From a virus, in IMG/VR virus record IMGVR_UViG_3300025108_004173, positions 1 to 40,383 of that record: a stretch of DNA of 40,383 bases; one strand, 5' to 3'. The notes below the pieces were generated by a model. That model was not told the DNA's origin and did no database searches. It saw only the letters and a list, made by a program, of their open reading frames with translations. The translations under genes and the position numbers were made by a program. This document shows, one piece after another, positions 24,002 through 31,490 of the stretch (positions are counted from its first letter, which is position 1; each line of letters starts with the position of its first letter).

Positions 24002-26134
24002 ATGGACTTTAAAGATAAAATAGACAGTCTTTTCGGTACTCTGGTGAACCAGAAACTAGAAGAGAAAAAGAACACAGCAGAAGACGCATCAAACGACAAG
24101 TCTGATGACGGCGAAGGTCTGGACAAAGCAGATCCTAAAGCTGCGAAAAAGAAATTCAAAGATCGTAAAGATAAAGATATCGACAACGATGGGGATATAG
24201 ACAGTTCTGATAAGTTCTTGCACAAGAGACGCAAGGCAATCGGTAAAGCTATGGCCAAAGATCAGAAAGACGAATCTGTAAAAAAGTCTGATGCGGTAGA
24301 CCTCAGTGAAGGTGACATGAAGTCTGCCGCTAAAGAACTGGAATCATATGCCAAGAAGTCTGGTGGAATCGATAAGAAAGATTTCATGAAAGCAGTGGCG
24401 ATGATGAAAAAGGGTGATGCAAAGGGTCTTGCGAAGTTTACTAACGATCAAGATACAGAACCACGTGATAAGATCATCGATATAGTTGCAAAACAAATCG
24501 GTGTACCCCAAGCAGAAAAGTTGTTTAGTGTCAGTATTCGTGAAGCAAAAGAGATGACTTCAGCGCAGAAGAAAGCGTTTGATAAACTGTACAAGAAACT
24601 AGATGGTGGCCCAGAACACCGTAAGATCAGACAGAAGATTCAGAATCCTGTCAAAGCAGATGATGCATTTCATGCAATGGTTAAGAAGATGGTTATGGGT
24701 GAGGATTACTCTCCACAGGCTATCGTAACTGAAGCGGAAGTCGAAGAAGGTAAACGTGGGTTTATCATGGCTGCAAAAGCTGCGAAGGCAAAAGGTGAAA
24801 AGACCTTTATGTTTGCAGGTAAAGAATATAACTGTGAAGACATCGATCTTGACGAGGCATCTAAAACTGTTGATGCAATGAAACAAATCGTTGACAAAAA
24901 ACAGGCGATGAAAATCGACGGTGTTATGGTTGACATGTTCACTGCTTCTGCAGTTACGCAGATTTACGACAAAGTAAATGATGCGAACAAGGCGAAGATG
25001 GACAAGATGAAAGCAACTCAACTTGCAAACGTTGCAATGAAGTTGTTGAAGAAAGAAGAACTAGAGGAAGCTGCACAGATGTGTGAGCACTGTGGTAAAG
25101 TCCATGAAGGTTCTTGCATGGAAGAGATGAAGAACACTCATGCGCTTATCAACACTGCAGACGGTAACAAAGTTGTTGCAATGGCATCATCTGAAGATGG
25201 TGTTAAACAATCTAAAGCATCTGCACAACGTCCACCTATGTCAATCAAAGATAAGAACACTCTGAAGATTGTTAAACTCAAAAAACCTCTAAGTCAAAAG
25301 GCATCTGATAAAATAATGGGTCGTCCTTTGAATGAGGAAACACTTGATGAGAAAATGTCATTCTCACCTAAAGAGGTTAAGATGGCAATTGGTGTTGCAT
25401 CAGATAAAAGATATGCTGGTGGTAACATGACAGGTGCAGTCAAGGCAATCGATAAAATCAAAAAGGGTTTGTCAGACCATCCACAAGTCGCTGCAGTTCT
25501 AAAGAGACAGAACGAAGAGAAGGTGGAGTGCCCTGAGTGCGGAGGTAAAGGTTGTGATCATTGTGATAACAAAGGTTACCACACAGAATCTAAAAAGATG
25601 GCACTTGCAAAAAAACTTGCAAAGGTATCTGCGACTTCTAAAAAGGGTAAATCAAAAGTAACTCTTAAGAAGGCGCCTTGGGACAAGAAAGAAACAGTCA
25701 ATACTGAACCAGAATTAGAAGAAGCAAAAAACTATGAGTACAAGGGCGGTAAAGTCCATATCTCTAAGAAAGACTTCCGCAAGGTTCACAAAGACTTTAA
25801 GAATGCAACAAAGGGTAAAGAACGTATGATGATTCTTGATCCTAAAACGCAAGCATCTATATCTGTACCAGTTGTGTTTAAAGAAAGTTCTTTTAAAACC
25901 AAATTTAAGAATACCCTAAGTAAGAGACTTGCAGAAACAACTAAAACAGAAGAAAAATCTGATGAAGTTGCAAACAGATATAATGAACTTAAAACAATGC
26001 CGCCAGTGGAATTGATGAAACTTTATCAAAAGCATGAAAGCGATGCCGACATAGATAAGGTTAAGAAAATGAGCAAAGACGAGATGATCTCGAAAATTGT
26101 TGAAAAAGAATTTCAAAACCAAGGAGAAGAATAA
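24002..26134 (+). CDS. Large modular head protein with EF-hand and zinc-cluster motifs
   Basis: 710 residues, very rich in Lys, Glu, Asp and Ala, and largely helical or disordered. A leader ends KLEE|K (residue 21). A canonical EF-hand loop DIDNDGDIDSSD occupies 59-70, probably Ca2+-binding. CEHCGKVHEGSC (from Cys361) could bind zinc, and CPECGGKGCDHC (510-521) copies half of the DnaJ CxxCxGxG zinc domain. gp21-type (L/I)-x-E|A motifs follow residues 181, 285, 356 and 574, dividing it into blocks. No enzyme domain is recognised. Late promoter upstream; related in style to the 1351-residue protein. Probably a head-core or internal protein, possibly processed. Confidence 0.6.
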   Translation: MDFKDKIDSLFGTLVNQKLEEKKNTAEDASNDKSDDGEGLDKADPKAAKKKFKDRKDKDIDNDGDIDSSDKFLHKRRKAIGKAMAKDQKDESVKKSDAVDLSEGDMKSAAKELESYAKKSGGIDKKDFMKAVAMMKKGDAKGLAKFTNDQDTEPRDKIIDIVAKQIGVPQAEKLFSVSIREAKEMTSAQKKAFDKLYKKLDGGPEHRKIRQKIQNPVKADDAFHAMVKKMVMGEDYSPQAIVTEAEVEEGKRGFIMAAKAAKAKGEKTFMFAGKEYNCEDIDLDEASKTVDAMKQIVDKKQAMKIDGVMVDMFTASAVTQIYDKVNDANKAKMDKMKATQLANVAMKLLKKEELEEAAQMCEHCGKVHEGSCMEEMKNTHALINTADGNKVVAMASSEDGVKQSKASAQRPPMSIKDKNTLKIVKLKKPLSQKASDKIMGRPLNEETLDEKMSFSPKEVKMAIGVASDKRYAGGNMTGAVKAIDKIKKGLSDHPQVAAVLKRQNEEKVECPECGGKGCDHCDNKGYHTESKKMALAKKLAKVSATSKKGKSKVTLKKAPWDKKETVNTEPELEEAKNYEYKGGKVHISKKDFRKVHKDFKNATKGKERMMILDPKTQASISVPVVFKESSFKTKFKNTLSKRLAETTKTEEKSDEVANRYNELKTMPPVELMKLYQKHESDADIDKVKKMSKDEMISKIVEKEFQNQGEE

Positions 26135-26697
26135 TGCCACAATGGGGAGACACTGATACTCTGGCGGACGCACCAAAGTTCGAAACGCCAGTATTCACAA
26201 TCGATGGATCCGATTCTGCAGTAGTAAGTGCAGTAGCGGACACTATCGTTCTACCAAATCACGCACTGGAAACAGGCGTAAGAATAAGATATGATGCATC
26301 AAACGTAACACCAATCGTTGGTCTTACAGATGGTGAAATGTATTTTATCATTCGTGAAGACGAAAACACAGTTAAACTTGCAACATCGTTGTCAAATGCG
26401 AATGCAGGTACACAGGTAAACATCACTAACGTTGGTGATGGTACTGAAGATACTATTCAAGTTGCACCTGCTGATCTGTTCTTCGTTGACCAAGACGAGG
26501 CCGCAGTAGAAAGTAACCGTAATAAAGGTATCCGTACTGCAGGTTGGAATAGTGTAGTAGAATATACTGATCAGAATGGTAACACACGCAGACGCATCGA
26601 ACCACTGGTTGCAATGCGTAAGACTTCAGCAGATGCTGGAGACGCAGGTTTGACTGGAACAACTGGTGACGAAGACGCAACAGTTGCAGATAGTTAA
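26134..26697 (+). CDS. Virion structural protein (tail/neck-type beta domain)
   Basis: 187 residues starting MPQWGDTDTLADAPKF, a start I associate with structural proteins of T4-like marine phages. Residues about 35-110 (VLPNHALETGVRIRYDASN, GLTDGEMYFIIREDENTVKL and NVGDGTEDTIQ) match a beta domain common in phage tail and decoration proteins. The end has RRRIEPLVAMRKTSADAGDA. GGAGAA ribosome site; ATG overlaps the previous stop (TAATG). Exact position in the virion unknown. Confidence 0.65.
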   Translation: MPQWGDTDTLADAPKFETPVFTIDGSDSAVVSAVADTIVLPNHALETGVRIRYDASNVTPIVGLTDGEMYFIIREDENTVKLATSLSNANAGTQVNITNVGDGTEDTIQVAPADLFFVDQDEAAVESNRNKGIRTAGWNSVVEYTDQNGNTRRRIEPLVAMRKTSADAGDAGLTGTTGDEDATVADS

Positions 26698-26719
26698 TCT
26701 GGAAGTAGTTACCTAAATT

Positions 26720-27094
26720 ATGATATTAACAGAATCAACCTTTTTAATGTATGCAATGAAACACTATGAGAATCCTCACTGTTCAGACATATCTGAATTC
26801 GAGGAAGACATGAAACGTTTCCAATATCTCAGGAAACTCTTTGGTCGATATAGACAAGAGAACGAGTTGAAGGAAAGGTTGATTCTGAATCATATGATAA
26901 TCATATATAATGTGTTTGGGGAACAGGGAACGCCCATGTTATTCATGAAGTTGCCTGAATACCACGAATATTTAAAACCTTTTGTAGAGTACTTAAACTA
27001 TATGCCAACAATCATACGGTATGATGGCATTGGAATACATCAAGATAGTATCAATGCAGACAGGCATATAATTCAAGTACTTAAGGAAATCTGA
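26720..27094 (+). CDS. Conserved T4-like phage protein, unknown function
   Basis: 124 residues, helical: LTESTFLMYAMKHYENPHC, FEEDMKRFQYLRKLFGRYR, ERLILNHMIIIYNVFGEQG. I recall close counterparts in marine T4-like phages, but no function. The last base of the stop is the first base of the next ATG (TGATG). Expressed with virion genes, so perhaps an assembly or structural protein. Confidence 0.6.
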   Translation: MILTESTFLMYAMKHYENPHCSDISEFEEDMKRFQYLRKLFGRYRQENELKERLILNHMIIIYNVFGEQGTPMLFMKLPEYHEYLKPFVEYLNYMPTIIRYDGIGIHQDSINADRHIIQVLKEI

Positions 27095-27474
27095 TGGTAG
27101 TCGATTTATTTCTAGTATATTCTTTCATAAGGAAACTTGTCACACCATTTGACAAGTGGCCTGCATATGAACAGGGTATCATAGATGATAAGGGTAAGAT
27201 CCTTATCAAGAGAAAGAACTTTCTGAAGAAAGCTCAACGTGATGCGTTTGGGATCTTCGATCTCATGATATTGAACCTCAAAAAAATACTTGCAAAAGTC
27301 CCTGGCGGACAATCAAAACTTGCATCCTATGCGGCTGCATTGTTTTTAATTAGAGAATGGCAACACTTTAGTGATGATTCGCTGTTGACAGAAGAAGTCA
27401 ATGATGATATAATAGAGGAGTCACTAAAGAGATTTGAATGTGAATATTTGAATCCTCTACTAAAGAAGGAATAG
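27094..27474 (+). CDS. Conserved T4-like phage protein, unknown function
   Basis: 126 residues: LFLVYSFIRKLVTPFDKWPA, NFLKKAQRDAFGIFDLMILN, KVPGGQSKLASYAAALFLIR. Mixed helical protein without signal or membrane span, also familiar from marine T4-like phages and without assigned function. A perfect TTGACA-17-TATAAT promoter match lies inside its 3' end. Three nt separate it from the next gene. Confidence 0.6.
   Translation: MVVDLFLVYSFIRKLVTPFDKWPAYEQGIIDDKGKILIKRKNFLKKAQRDAFGIFDLMILNLKKILAKVPGGQSKLASYAAALFLIREWQHFSDDSLLTEEVNDDIIEESLKRFECEYLNPLLKKE
27385..27413 (+). promoter_or_regulatory. Sigma70-type promoter match within coding sequence
   Basis: Exact TTGACA at 27385-27390, a 17-nt spacer and exact TATAAT at 27408-27413. 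Predicted start near 27420, 58 nt before the next ATG. It is a full consensus match, but inside a coding region and upstream of genes that look virion-related, so function is uncertain. Confidence 0.4.
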
Positions 27475-27477
27475 ATT

Positions 27478-27675
27478 ATGGCAATTGGTATGGCATTTAT
27501 CGCAAGGTATTTTGGTGGTAGTACACCCCATGCGATTAGAGAATATTATGGGGTGGCGCCTGGCATCCCATCTAGTGGAACAATTAGATGGTCGGATTTC
27601 GACACGTATTTTCGTAACAGGGGTATTACGCCTGGCTTGACATCAGTGGAATTCGAATTAACTGCAGACGTATAA
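27478..27675 (+). CDS. 65-residue small protein, unknown
   Basis: MAIGMAFIARYFGGSTPHAI, then IREYYGVAPGIPSSGTIRWS and DFDTYFRNRGITPGLTSVEF. No family recognised. The SSGTIRWSDF element recalls short segments found in phage tail-associated proteins, a weak similarity. Tight spacing (3 nt upstream, 9 nt downstream) supports expression with the neighbouring virion-related genes. Confidence 0.55.
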   Translation: MAIGMAFIARYFGGSTPHAIREYYGVAPGIPSSGTIRWSDFDTYFRNRGITPGLTSVEFELTADV

Positions 27676-27684
27676 GGTAAAGTA

Positions 27685-28110
27685 ATGGCAAAGGGAACCA
27701 TATTCAGAAAACCAGAGACTGCCAAAGAGTGGTCAAACCCTGAAGTACTCATTCAGGGTTATGGTCGTTTGAACCTTGAGACTTTGAAAAAGAAGATCGC
27801 CAAGGATCATGCAGACGCAATGCGTTTTTTGAAGATGGAGAACTATGATAATTACGAATATGCCATGAAAAACCTCATGGAGTTTGTTCAAGCAGTCTTA
27901 GATGTTGAGACTGAAATGAACGCACCCAGATACAAACGTATGAAAAAGAGACTTAAAGAAGAACCTGCTAACAATGTAGGTGGTGGTAAAGTCGCTGGAC
28001 TGGGAGTTGGTGCACAAGGAGAGCCTGGCTTTACTAAGGCACAACAACGCAGATGGGTTAAGAAAAATCGTTCTAAAAGAAAAGATTTTGCCCAATTTAT
28101 AAATAAGTAG
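27685..28110 (+). CDS. Conserved phage protein with basic C-terminus
   Basis: 141 residues: KGTIFRKPETAKEWSNPEVL at the start, a helical middle (NLETLKKKIAKDHADAMRFL), a glycine-rich hinge (NNVGGGKVAGLGVGAQGEPG) and a basic end (QRRWVKKNRSKRKDFAQFIN). The end could bind nucleic acid. I recall similar proteins in marine T4-like phages with no assigned role. The late promoter for the prohead core gene sits in its last codons. Confidence 0.6.
   Translation: MAKGTIFRKPETAKEWSNPEVLIQGYGRLNLETLKKKIAKDHADAMRFLKMENYDNYEYAMKNLMEFVQAVLDVETEMNAPRYKRMKKRLKEEPANNVGGGKVAGLGVGAQGEPGFTKAQQRRWVKKNRSKRKDFAQFINK
28098..28105 (+). promoter_or_regulatory. T4-type late promoter TATAAATA
   Basis: Exact T4 late box in the final codons of the upstream gene. 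Its last base is 33 nt before the ATG at 28138, identical to the spacing at 18629 and 12767. The leader contains AGGAG as ribosome site. Confidence 0.8.
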
Positions 28111-28137
28111 ACAATTAACTTTTATTAGGAGATAACA

Positions 28138-28440
28138 ATGTCTGTAGAAAGTATTATTCAGTCGGCACTAGCGAATAATCCAATGCAAATGAAAAAAGAT
28201 TTTGCGGATGAAATTTCTGGACGTGTACAGACTGCACTAGAAGCAAAGTATCAAGAAATGGTTGATGCACAGGAATCAGTTGAAGAGTCCGTAGAGGACA
28301 TGATCGACGCAGAACTCGACGAAGGCAAAGTCAAAGAAGAAGATGACATGGAGTCTGATGAAGACGAAGATGATGATGAAATGCCTAAGAAGAAGAAAAA
28401 GTCTGACGACGATGAAGACGAAGATGAGGACGACGAATAG
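28138..28440 (+). CDS. 67: Prohead core protein, gp67-like
   Basis: 100 residues. An N-terminal helical half (SVESIIQSALANNPMQMKKD) leads into a very acidic tail of Asp/Glu runs broken by a KKKKK block and ending EDEDEDDE. T4 gp67 (PIP) is a small prohead core protein of the same build, needed for head-length control and cut by gp21. Marine T4-like phages have a similar acidic protein annotated as prohead core. Perfect late promoter and AGGAG ribosome site indicate strong late expression. Gene order differs from T4, where gp68, gp21, gp22 and gp23 follow; here spanins follow. Confidence 0.65.
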   Translation: MSVESIIQSALANNPMQMKKDFADEISGRVQTALEAKYQEMVDAQESVEESVEDMIDAELDEGKVKEEDDMESDEDEDDDEMPKKKKKSDDDEDEDEDDE

Positions 28441-28451
28441 TCGTTAAATGA

Positions 28452-28943
28452 ATGTTTGCCTCAATTAAAATTGCTGCAGTAATTGTAGTCCTCGCTACCG
28501 GCGGGGTGGGTTACCTATACGTAACCAAACTTCAATCAGACTTAGAAACTGCACGTGCAAACGTGGCTAAGATGGAAGTTGCAGTTCAGACTGCAGAGGC
28601 AAGCATCAAAACTCTCCAAGAAGATACACAAAGACTTAATGAGTTAAATCAGGGTCTACAGAATAATCTTCAGAGAGCGGAAGAGTACGGAGACGATCTC
28701 CGTCTAAAACTCCAGAGACATAATTTAACTGCAAGGGCTTTGAAAGACCCTGCTGATCTTGAAGGATCTATGAATGGTGCGACAGCAAAATTATGGCGTG
28801 AGTTGGAACAAGACACTGGTGGTAGTGGGAACGCTCCTCTGCCTAACTGGTTGCAGTCTGGTGACTCCAGAACCGAAAGTAGTGACGGTGACGGAGATAC
28901 AGAAGACGACAATTCCGACAGTAGCACGTCCAAAACCGATTAA
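28452..28943 (+). CDS. i-spanin (Rz-like) lysis protein
   Basis: 163 residues. N-terminal signal-anchor (IKIAAVIVVLATGGVGYLYV, residues about 5-24), then a long periplasmic coiled coil (LQSDLETARANVAKMEVAVQ through LNELNQGLQNNLQRAEEYGD) and an acidic, Ser-rich tail. This is the i-spanin plan: an inner-membrane subunit that spans the periplasm and joins the outer-membrane lipoprotein to disrupt the outer membrane at lysis. Decisive context: the next gene, encoding a lipoprotein, begins inside it in another frame, as in Rz/Rz1 pairs. No holin or endolysin is recognised nearby. Confidence 0.75.
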   Translation: MFASIKIAAVIVVLATGGVGYLYVTKLQSDLETARANVAKMEVAVQTAEASIKTLQEDTQRLNELNQGLQNNLQRAEEYGDDLRLKLQRHNLTARALKDPADLEGSMNGATAKLWRELEQDTGGSGNAPLPNWLQSGDSRTESSDGDGDTEDDNSDSSTSKTD

Positions 28944-29157
28944 CTTATCTGACACACGACTATATGTCGTTAATGAGGGTAACATTGACGAATTCTTAGA
29001 GGAGTTCGAAAGTGTTAATGGTAATCGTGCGTTTGTTGCATTCTCAGTTAAAGATTATGAGAACCTTGCCCTTAATATTTCTGAACTGCGACGATATATA
29101 AAGCAACAAGGTGAAATTATTTTGTATTATGAGGACGCTGTGAAACCTTCCCCTTGA
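28774..29157 (+). CDS. o-spanin (Rz1-like) outer-membrane lipoprotein
   Basis: 127 residues. Starts within the i-spanin gene in a different frame (170-nt overlap) with AAGGA about 7 nt upstream of ATG 28774. Lipoprotein signal: WNKTLVVVGTLLCLTGCS, lipobox LTGC, so the mature protein starts at Cys26 and is lipid-anchored. The early mature region is Pro-rich (TPEPKVVTV, IPTVARPKP), typical of Rz1. The C-terminal 70 residues (EFLEEFESVNGNRAFVAFSV) extend beyond the usual short Rz1, which is unusual. It completes the two-component spanin and points to a Gram-negative host. Confidence 0.78.
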   Translation: MVRQQNYGVSWNKTLVVVGTLLCLTGCSLVTPEPKVVTVTEIQKTTIPTVARPKPINLSDTRLYVVNEGNIDEFLEEFESVNGNRAFVAFSVKDYENLALNISELRRYIKQQGEIILYYEDAVKPSP

Positions 29158-29163
29158 TAAATA
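29156..29163 (+). promoter_or_regulatory. Possible late promoter (GATAAATA)
   Basis: Same one-mismatch box as at 12767, overlapping the o-spanin TGA stop. But a terminator-like hairpin follows at 29204-29223, and no ATG lies at the 33-nt spacing (nearest at 29201), so support is weaker than for the other sites. Confidence 0.35.
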
Positions 29164-29203
29164 TCCTTAGTAATTAGGTATACTATTATTTGCGTAACAA
29201 ATG

Positions 29204-29223
29204 AAACCCCGATTAGGGGTTTT
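29204..29223 (+). terminator. Hairpin resembling an intrinsic terminator after the spanin genes
   Basis: AAACCCC (29204-29210), loop GATTA, GGGGTTT (29216-29222) and one more T: a perfect 7-bp stem with a short T run. It follows the late lysis genes by about 50 nt. The U-tract is short, so termination may be partial. Its presence argues that the next gene starts downstream of it rather than at the ATG at 29201. Confidence 0.5.
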
Positions 29224-29248
29224 ATCAATTCCATCAAGGGGAATGAAC

Positions 29249-29704
29249 TTGTCAGAAGAATTAAACCAATTAAAAATAGACATTGCTTTAATTAAAAAAG
29301 ACATCCGTCAAATCGAGCGTTTCTTCAACAAGGTTGATGAGACTGTCGACGCTATGGCTGGGATTGCAAAAGATCTGGCAGTTCAAGAACAGAAGAATGT
29401 TAACGCTAATCAAAAAATAAAGTTTCTTGATGCCAAGATTGATGAGAACACCAAGTCTCAGCTTGAAGCACGTCTTGTATTGGCAGACCAATTGGATGAT
29501 ACACGTATAGAATTTCGTGATGCACTCGCCAAGGTCTCCTCTGTGGACGAGGACGGTATCAATGAGGTATTCGAAAAGATCCAGTCGTTAGAAGACCGTG
29601 TAGTCGATCTAGAACGTGCCAGATGGTACGGTATGGGAGTCGCAGGCACAATTATCTTTATCCTAGGCATAATTTCTTTGGACTTTCTGCCTTTTAATGG
29701 TTGA
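29249..29704 (+). CDS. Coiled-coil protein with C-terminal membrane anchor
   Basis: About 151 residues from TTG 29249, which has AAGGGGA with ideal spacing; ATG 29243 (same frame) is too close to that site and ATG 29201 would place the hairpin inside the gene. Residues up to about 125 are heptad-rich (LSEELNQLKIDIALIKKDIR, then EKIQSLEDRVVDLERARWYG). The end is one hydrophobic helix (GVAGTIIFILGIISLDFLPF), giving a tail-anchored layout with a cytoplasmic rod. Function unknown; placement beside spanins could hint at lysis or membrane control. Its stop is part of the primase promoter. Confidence 0.6.
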   Translation: MSEELNQLKIDIALIKKDIRQIERFFNKVDETVDAMAGIAKDLAVQEQKNVNANQKIKFLDAKIDENTKSQLEARLVLADQLDDTRIEFRDALAKVSSVDEDGINEVFEKIQSLEDRVVDLERARWYGMGVAGTIIFILGIISLDFLPFNG

Positions 29705-29729
29705 CAAAGCTTTAATCTAGTGTTATAAT
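29701..29729 (+). promoter_or_regulatory. Strong sigma70-type promoter for primase and the nucleotide-metabolism genes
   Basis: Exact TTGACA at 29701-29706, a 17-nt spacer and exact TATAAT at 29724-29729: full consensus in a true intergenic position. Predicted start near 29736, about 33 nt before the primase ATG at 29769. The host polymerase should read it immediately on infection. The downstream genes (primase, ThyX, NrdA, NrdB, glutaredoxin, ALAS, PP-loop) have no clear terminator between them. Confidence 0.85.
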
Positions 29730-29768
29730 CTCTCTAACAGTTAAACACACTTGGATACTTTTTATATT

Positions 29769-30782
29769 ATGGTTGACTTTACAGATCTTCAGTACGCCCA
29801 GATGTTGTCTGGGCGCTTACAGAACTTTCGCATACGCAACACAAATCCCTACAAGATAAACTTTAGATGTCCTATCTGCGGTGACTCTCAGAAGTCACGC
29901 AGTAAGTCACGTGGTTGGTTGTTAGAGAAGGAGAACAAGTTCTTCTACTATTGTCACAACTGTGGCGCCAGTCACAACTTCTCCAACTTCCTCAAGACTG
30001 TAGACCACCTCATGTACAATGATTGGGTGGCTGAGAAGTTTATCAAAAAGGATAAAAAAGAACCTTTTTCTTTCAAAGATACTACCGAAAAGAAACTGAC
30101 TGTTCTAAAGAAAAATCCCCTACGTTCTATAAAAAAAGTCTCTCAGTTGCATCACAATCACGCAATCAAAAGATATATAAGTAAGAGACACATTCCGGCA
30201 CGTCACCATTATCGTCTGTATTATACCAAGACGTTCAAGAAATGGATTAACGGAATTATACCTAATAAATTCGACAACGTAGAGAAGGACGATCCTCGCC
30301 TAATTATCCCATTCATTGATCAAAACGGTAAAGTATTTGGGGTATCGGCACGTGGATTTGATCCTAATGGTCTTCGTTATTTGACTATAATGTTCGAAGA
30401 TCGTCCAAAGGTTTTCGGTCTCGATACTGTTGACTTTAGTAAAGAGTATCATGTTGTTGAAGGAGCTATTGACAGTTTATTCCTCTCGAATGCGGTTGCG
30501 ATGGCAGGCGCTGAAGGAAACGTCGACGGTTTCGATAATATTGAGAATGCTGTATTTGTCTTTGACGCAGAACCACGCAACAAAGAGATACACAAACGAA
30601 TGGAGAAGGTGATCAACAAAGGATACAGAATTTGTATCTGGCCTGAACAGACTTCGACAGTCGGTAAAGACATAAATGAGATGTATCTAAATGGCATGTC
30701 AAATGTCGAAGATATAATACGTGACAATACGTTCAAAGGTTTAGAAGCAACCTTTAGATTACAAAAGTGGAGAAGAACATGA
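29769..30782 (+). CDS. 61: DNA primase gp61
   Basis: 337 residues from ATG 29769; a TTG at 29751 is in frame but lies closer to the promoter start site. An N-terminal zinc-binding domain is evident, with CPIC (34-37) and CHNC (62-65), used for template recognition. The catalytic TOPRIM-like part includes HVVEGAIDSLFLSNAVAM (EGxxD) and AVFVFDAEPRNKEI (DxE-type acidic cluster). It makes RNA primers with gp41. Its 3' end overlaps thyX by 4 nt (ATGA). Confidence 0.9.
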   Translation: MVDFTDLQYAQMLSGRLQNFRIRNTNPYKINFRCPICGDSQKSRSKSRGWLLEKENKFFYYCHNCGASHNFSNFLKTVDHLMYNDWVAEKFIKKDKKEPFSFKDTTEKKLTVLKKNPLRSIKKVSQLHHNHAIKRYISKRHIPARHHYRLYYTKTFKKWINGIIPNKFDNVEKDDPRLIIPFIDQNGKVFGVSARGFDPNGLRYLTIMFEDRPKVFGLDTVDFSKEYHVVEGAIDSLFLSNAVAMAGAEGNVDGFDNIENAVFVFDAEPRNKEIHKRMEKVINKGYRICIWPEQTSTVGKDINEMYLNGMSNVEDIIRDNTFKGLEATFRLQKWRRT

Positions 30783-31474
30783 AAGTTAGATTAATATCTT
30801 GCAGTCAACCTATCAAGGACAGCATCATTGGATTAGACGATGTACAGGACTTGATTGCATACTGTGCCAGAGTATCTAACCCCGATAACCAACTGAACTC
30901 TAAGACTTCAGACAAATTACTCAACTACCTTGCAAAACATAAACATTGGTCACCGTTTGAAATGGTGAACGCATGTATCGAAATTGAAACAACTCGTGAT
31001 ATTGCAAGACAACTACTACGACATCGTTCTATGTGTTTTCAAGAATTTTCTCAGAGATATGCTGATCCTGTAAAAGAACTGGAATTCGTAAAACGTGAAT
31101 GTCGTTTACAAGATCCAAAGAACCGCCAGAACTCTATCGAAATAGAAGGTGACCCCTCCTTGATTGACAATCAGCAGAACCAAGACTTGATTGCTGAGTG
31201 GAATCGTAAACAGACTGGTGTAATTGAATTGGTGAAGAAGAACTACCAATGGGCAGTTGAACAGGGTATTGCAAAAGAACAAGCACGTGCCCTACTGCCA
31301 GAAGGTTTGACTGTATCAAGACTATATGCAAACGCAACAATCCGTTCGTGGATTCATTACGTTGACTTGCGTTCTGCCAATGGTACACAAAAAGAACATA
31401 TGGAACTTGCGAAGGCAGTAGGTAAGGCAATTACTGAAATATTCCCTCTCGCAGACAATTACATTAACAACTAG
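30779..31474 (+). CDS. thyX: Flavin-dependent thymidylate synthase ThyX
   Basis: 231 residues from ATG 30779 (GGAGAAG upstream; an in-frame ATG at 30767 is further from it). Makes dTMP from dUMP with FADH2 and methylene-tetrahydrofolate. The ThyX signature RHRxxSxxxxSxR appears as RHRSMCFQEFSQRY with Cys instead of the first Ser, and the C-terminal ARALLPEGLTVSRLYANATI and RSWIHYVDLR segments match the family. Replaces the ThyA-type enzyme of T4. Part of the dNTP-supply operon with nrdA and nrdB. Confidence 0.92.
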   Translation: MKVRLISCSQPIKDSIIGLDDVQDLIAYCARVSNPDNQLNSKTSDKLLNYLAKHKHWSPFEMVNACIEIETTRDIARQLLRHRSMCFQEFSQRYADPVKELEFVKRECRLQDPKNRQNSIEIEGDPSLIDNQQNQDLIAEWNRKQTGVIELVKKNYQWAVEQGIAKEQARALLPEGLTVSRLYANATIRSWIHYVDLRSANGTQKEHMELAKAVGKAITEIFPLADNYINN

Positions 31475-31490
31475 AACATTAGGATCAACT

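Noticed and set aside
26720-26737. MILTE|S at the start of the 26720 protein as a capsid-targeting leader
   Set aside because: Only the LTE|S fits; the basic/aromatic MKxF(K/Q)Q pattern is missing and the site would be after five residues.
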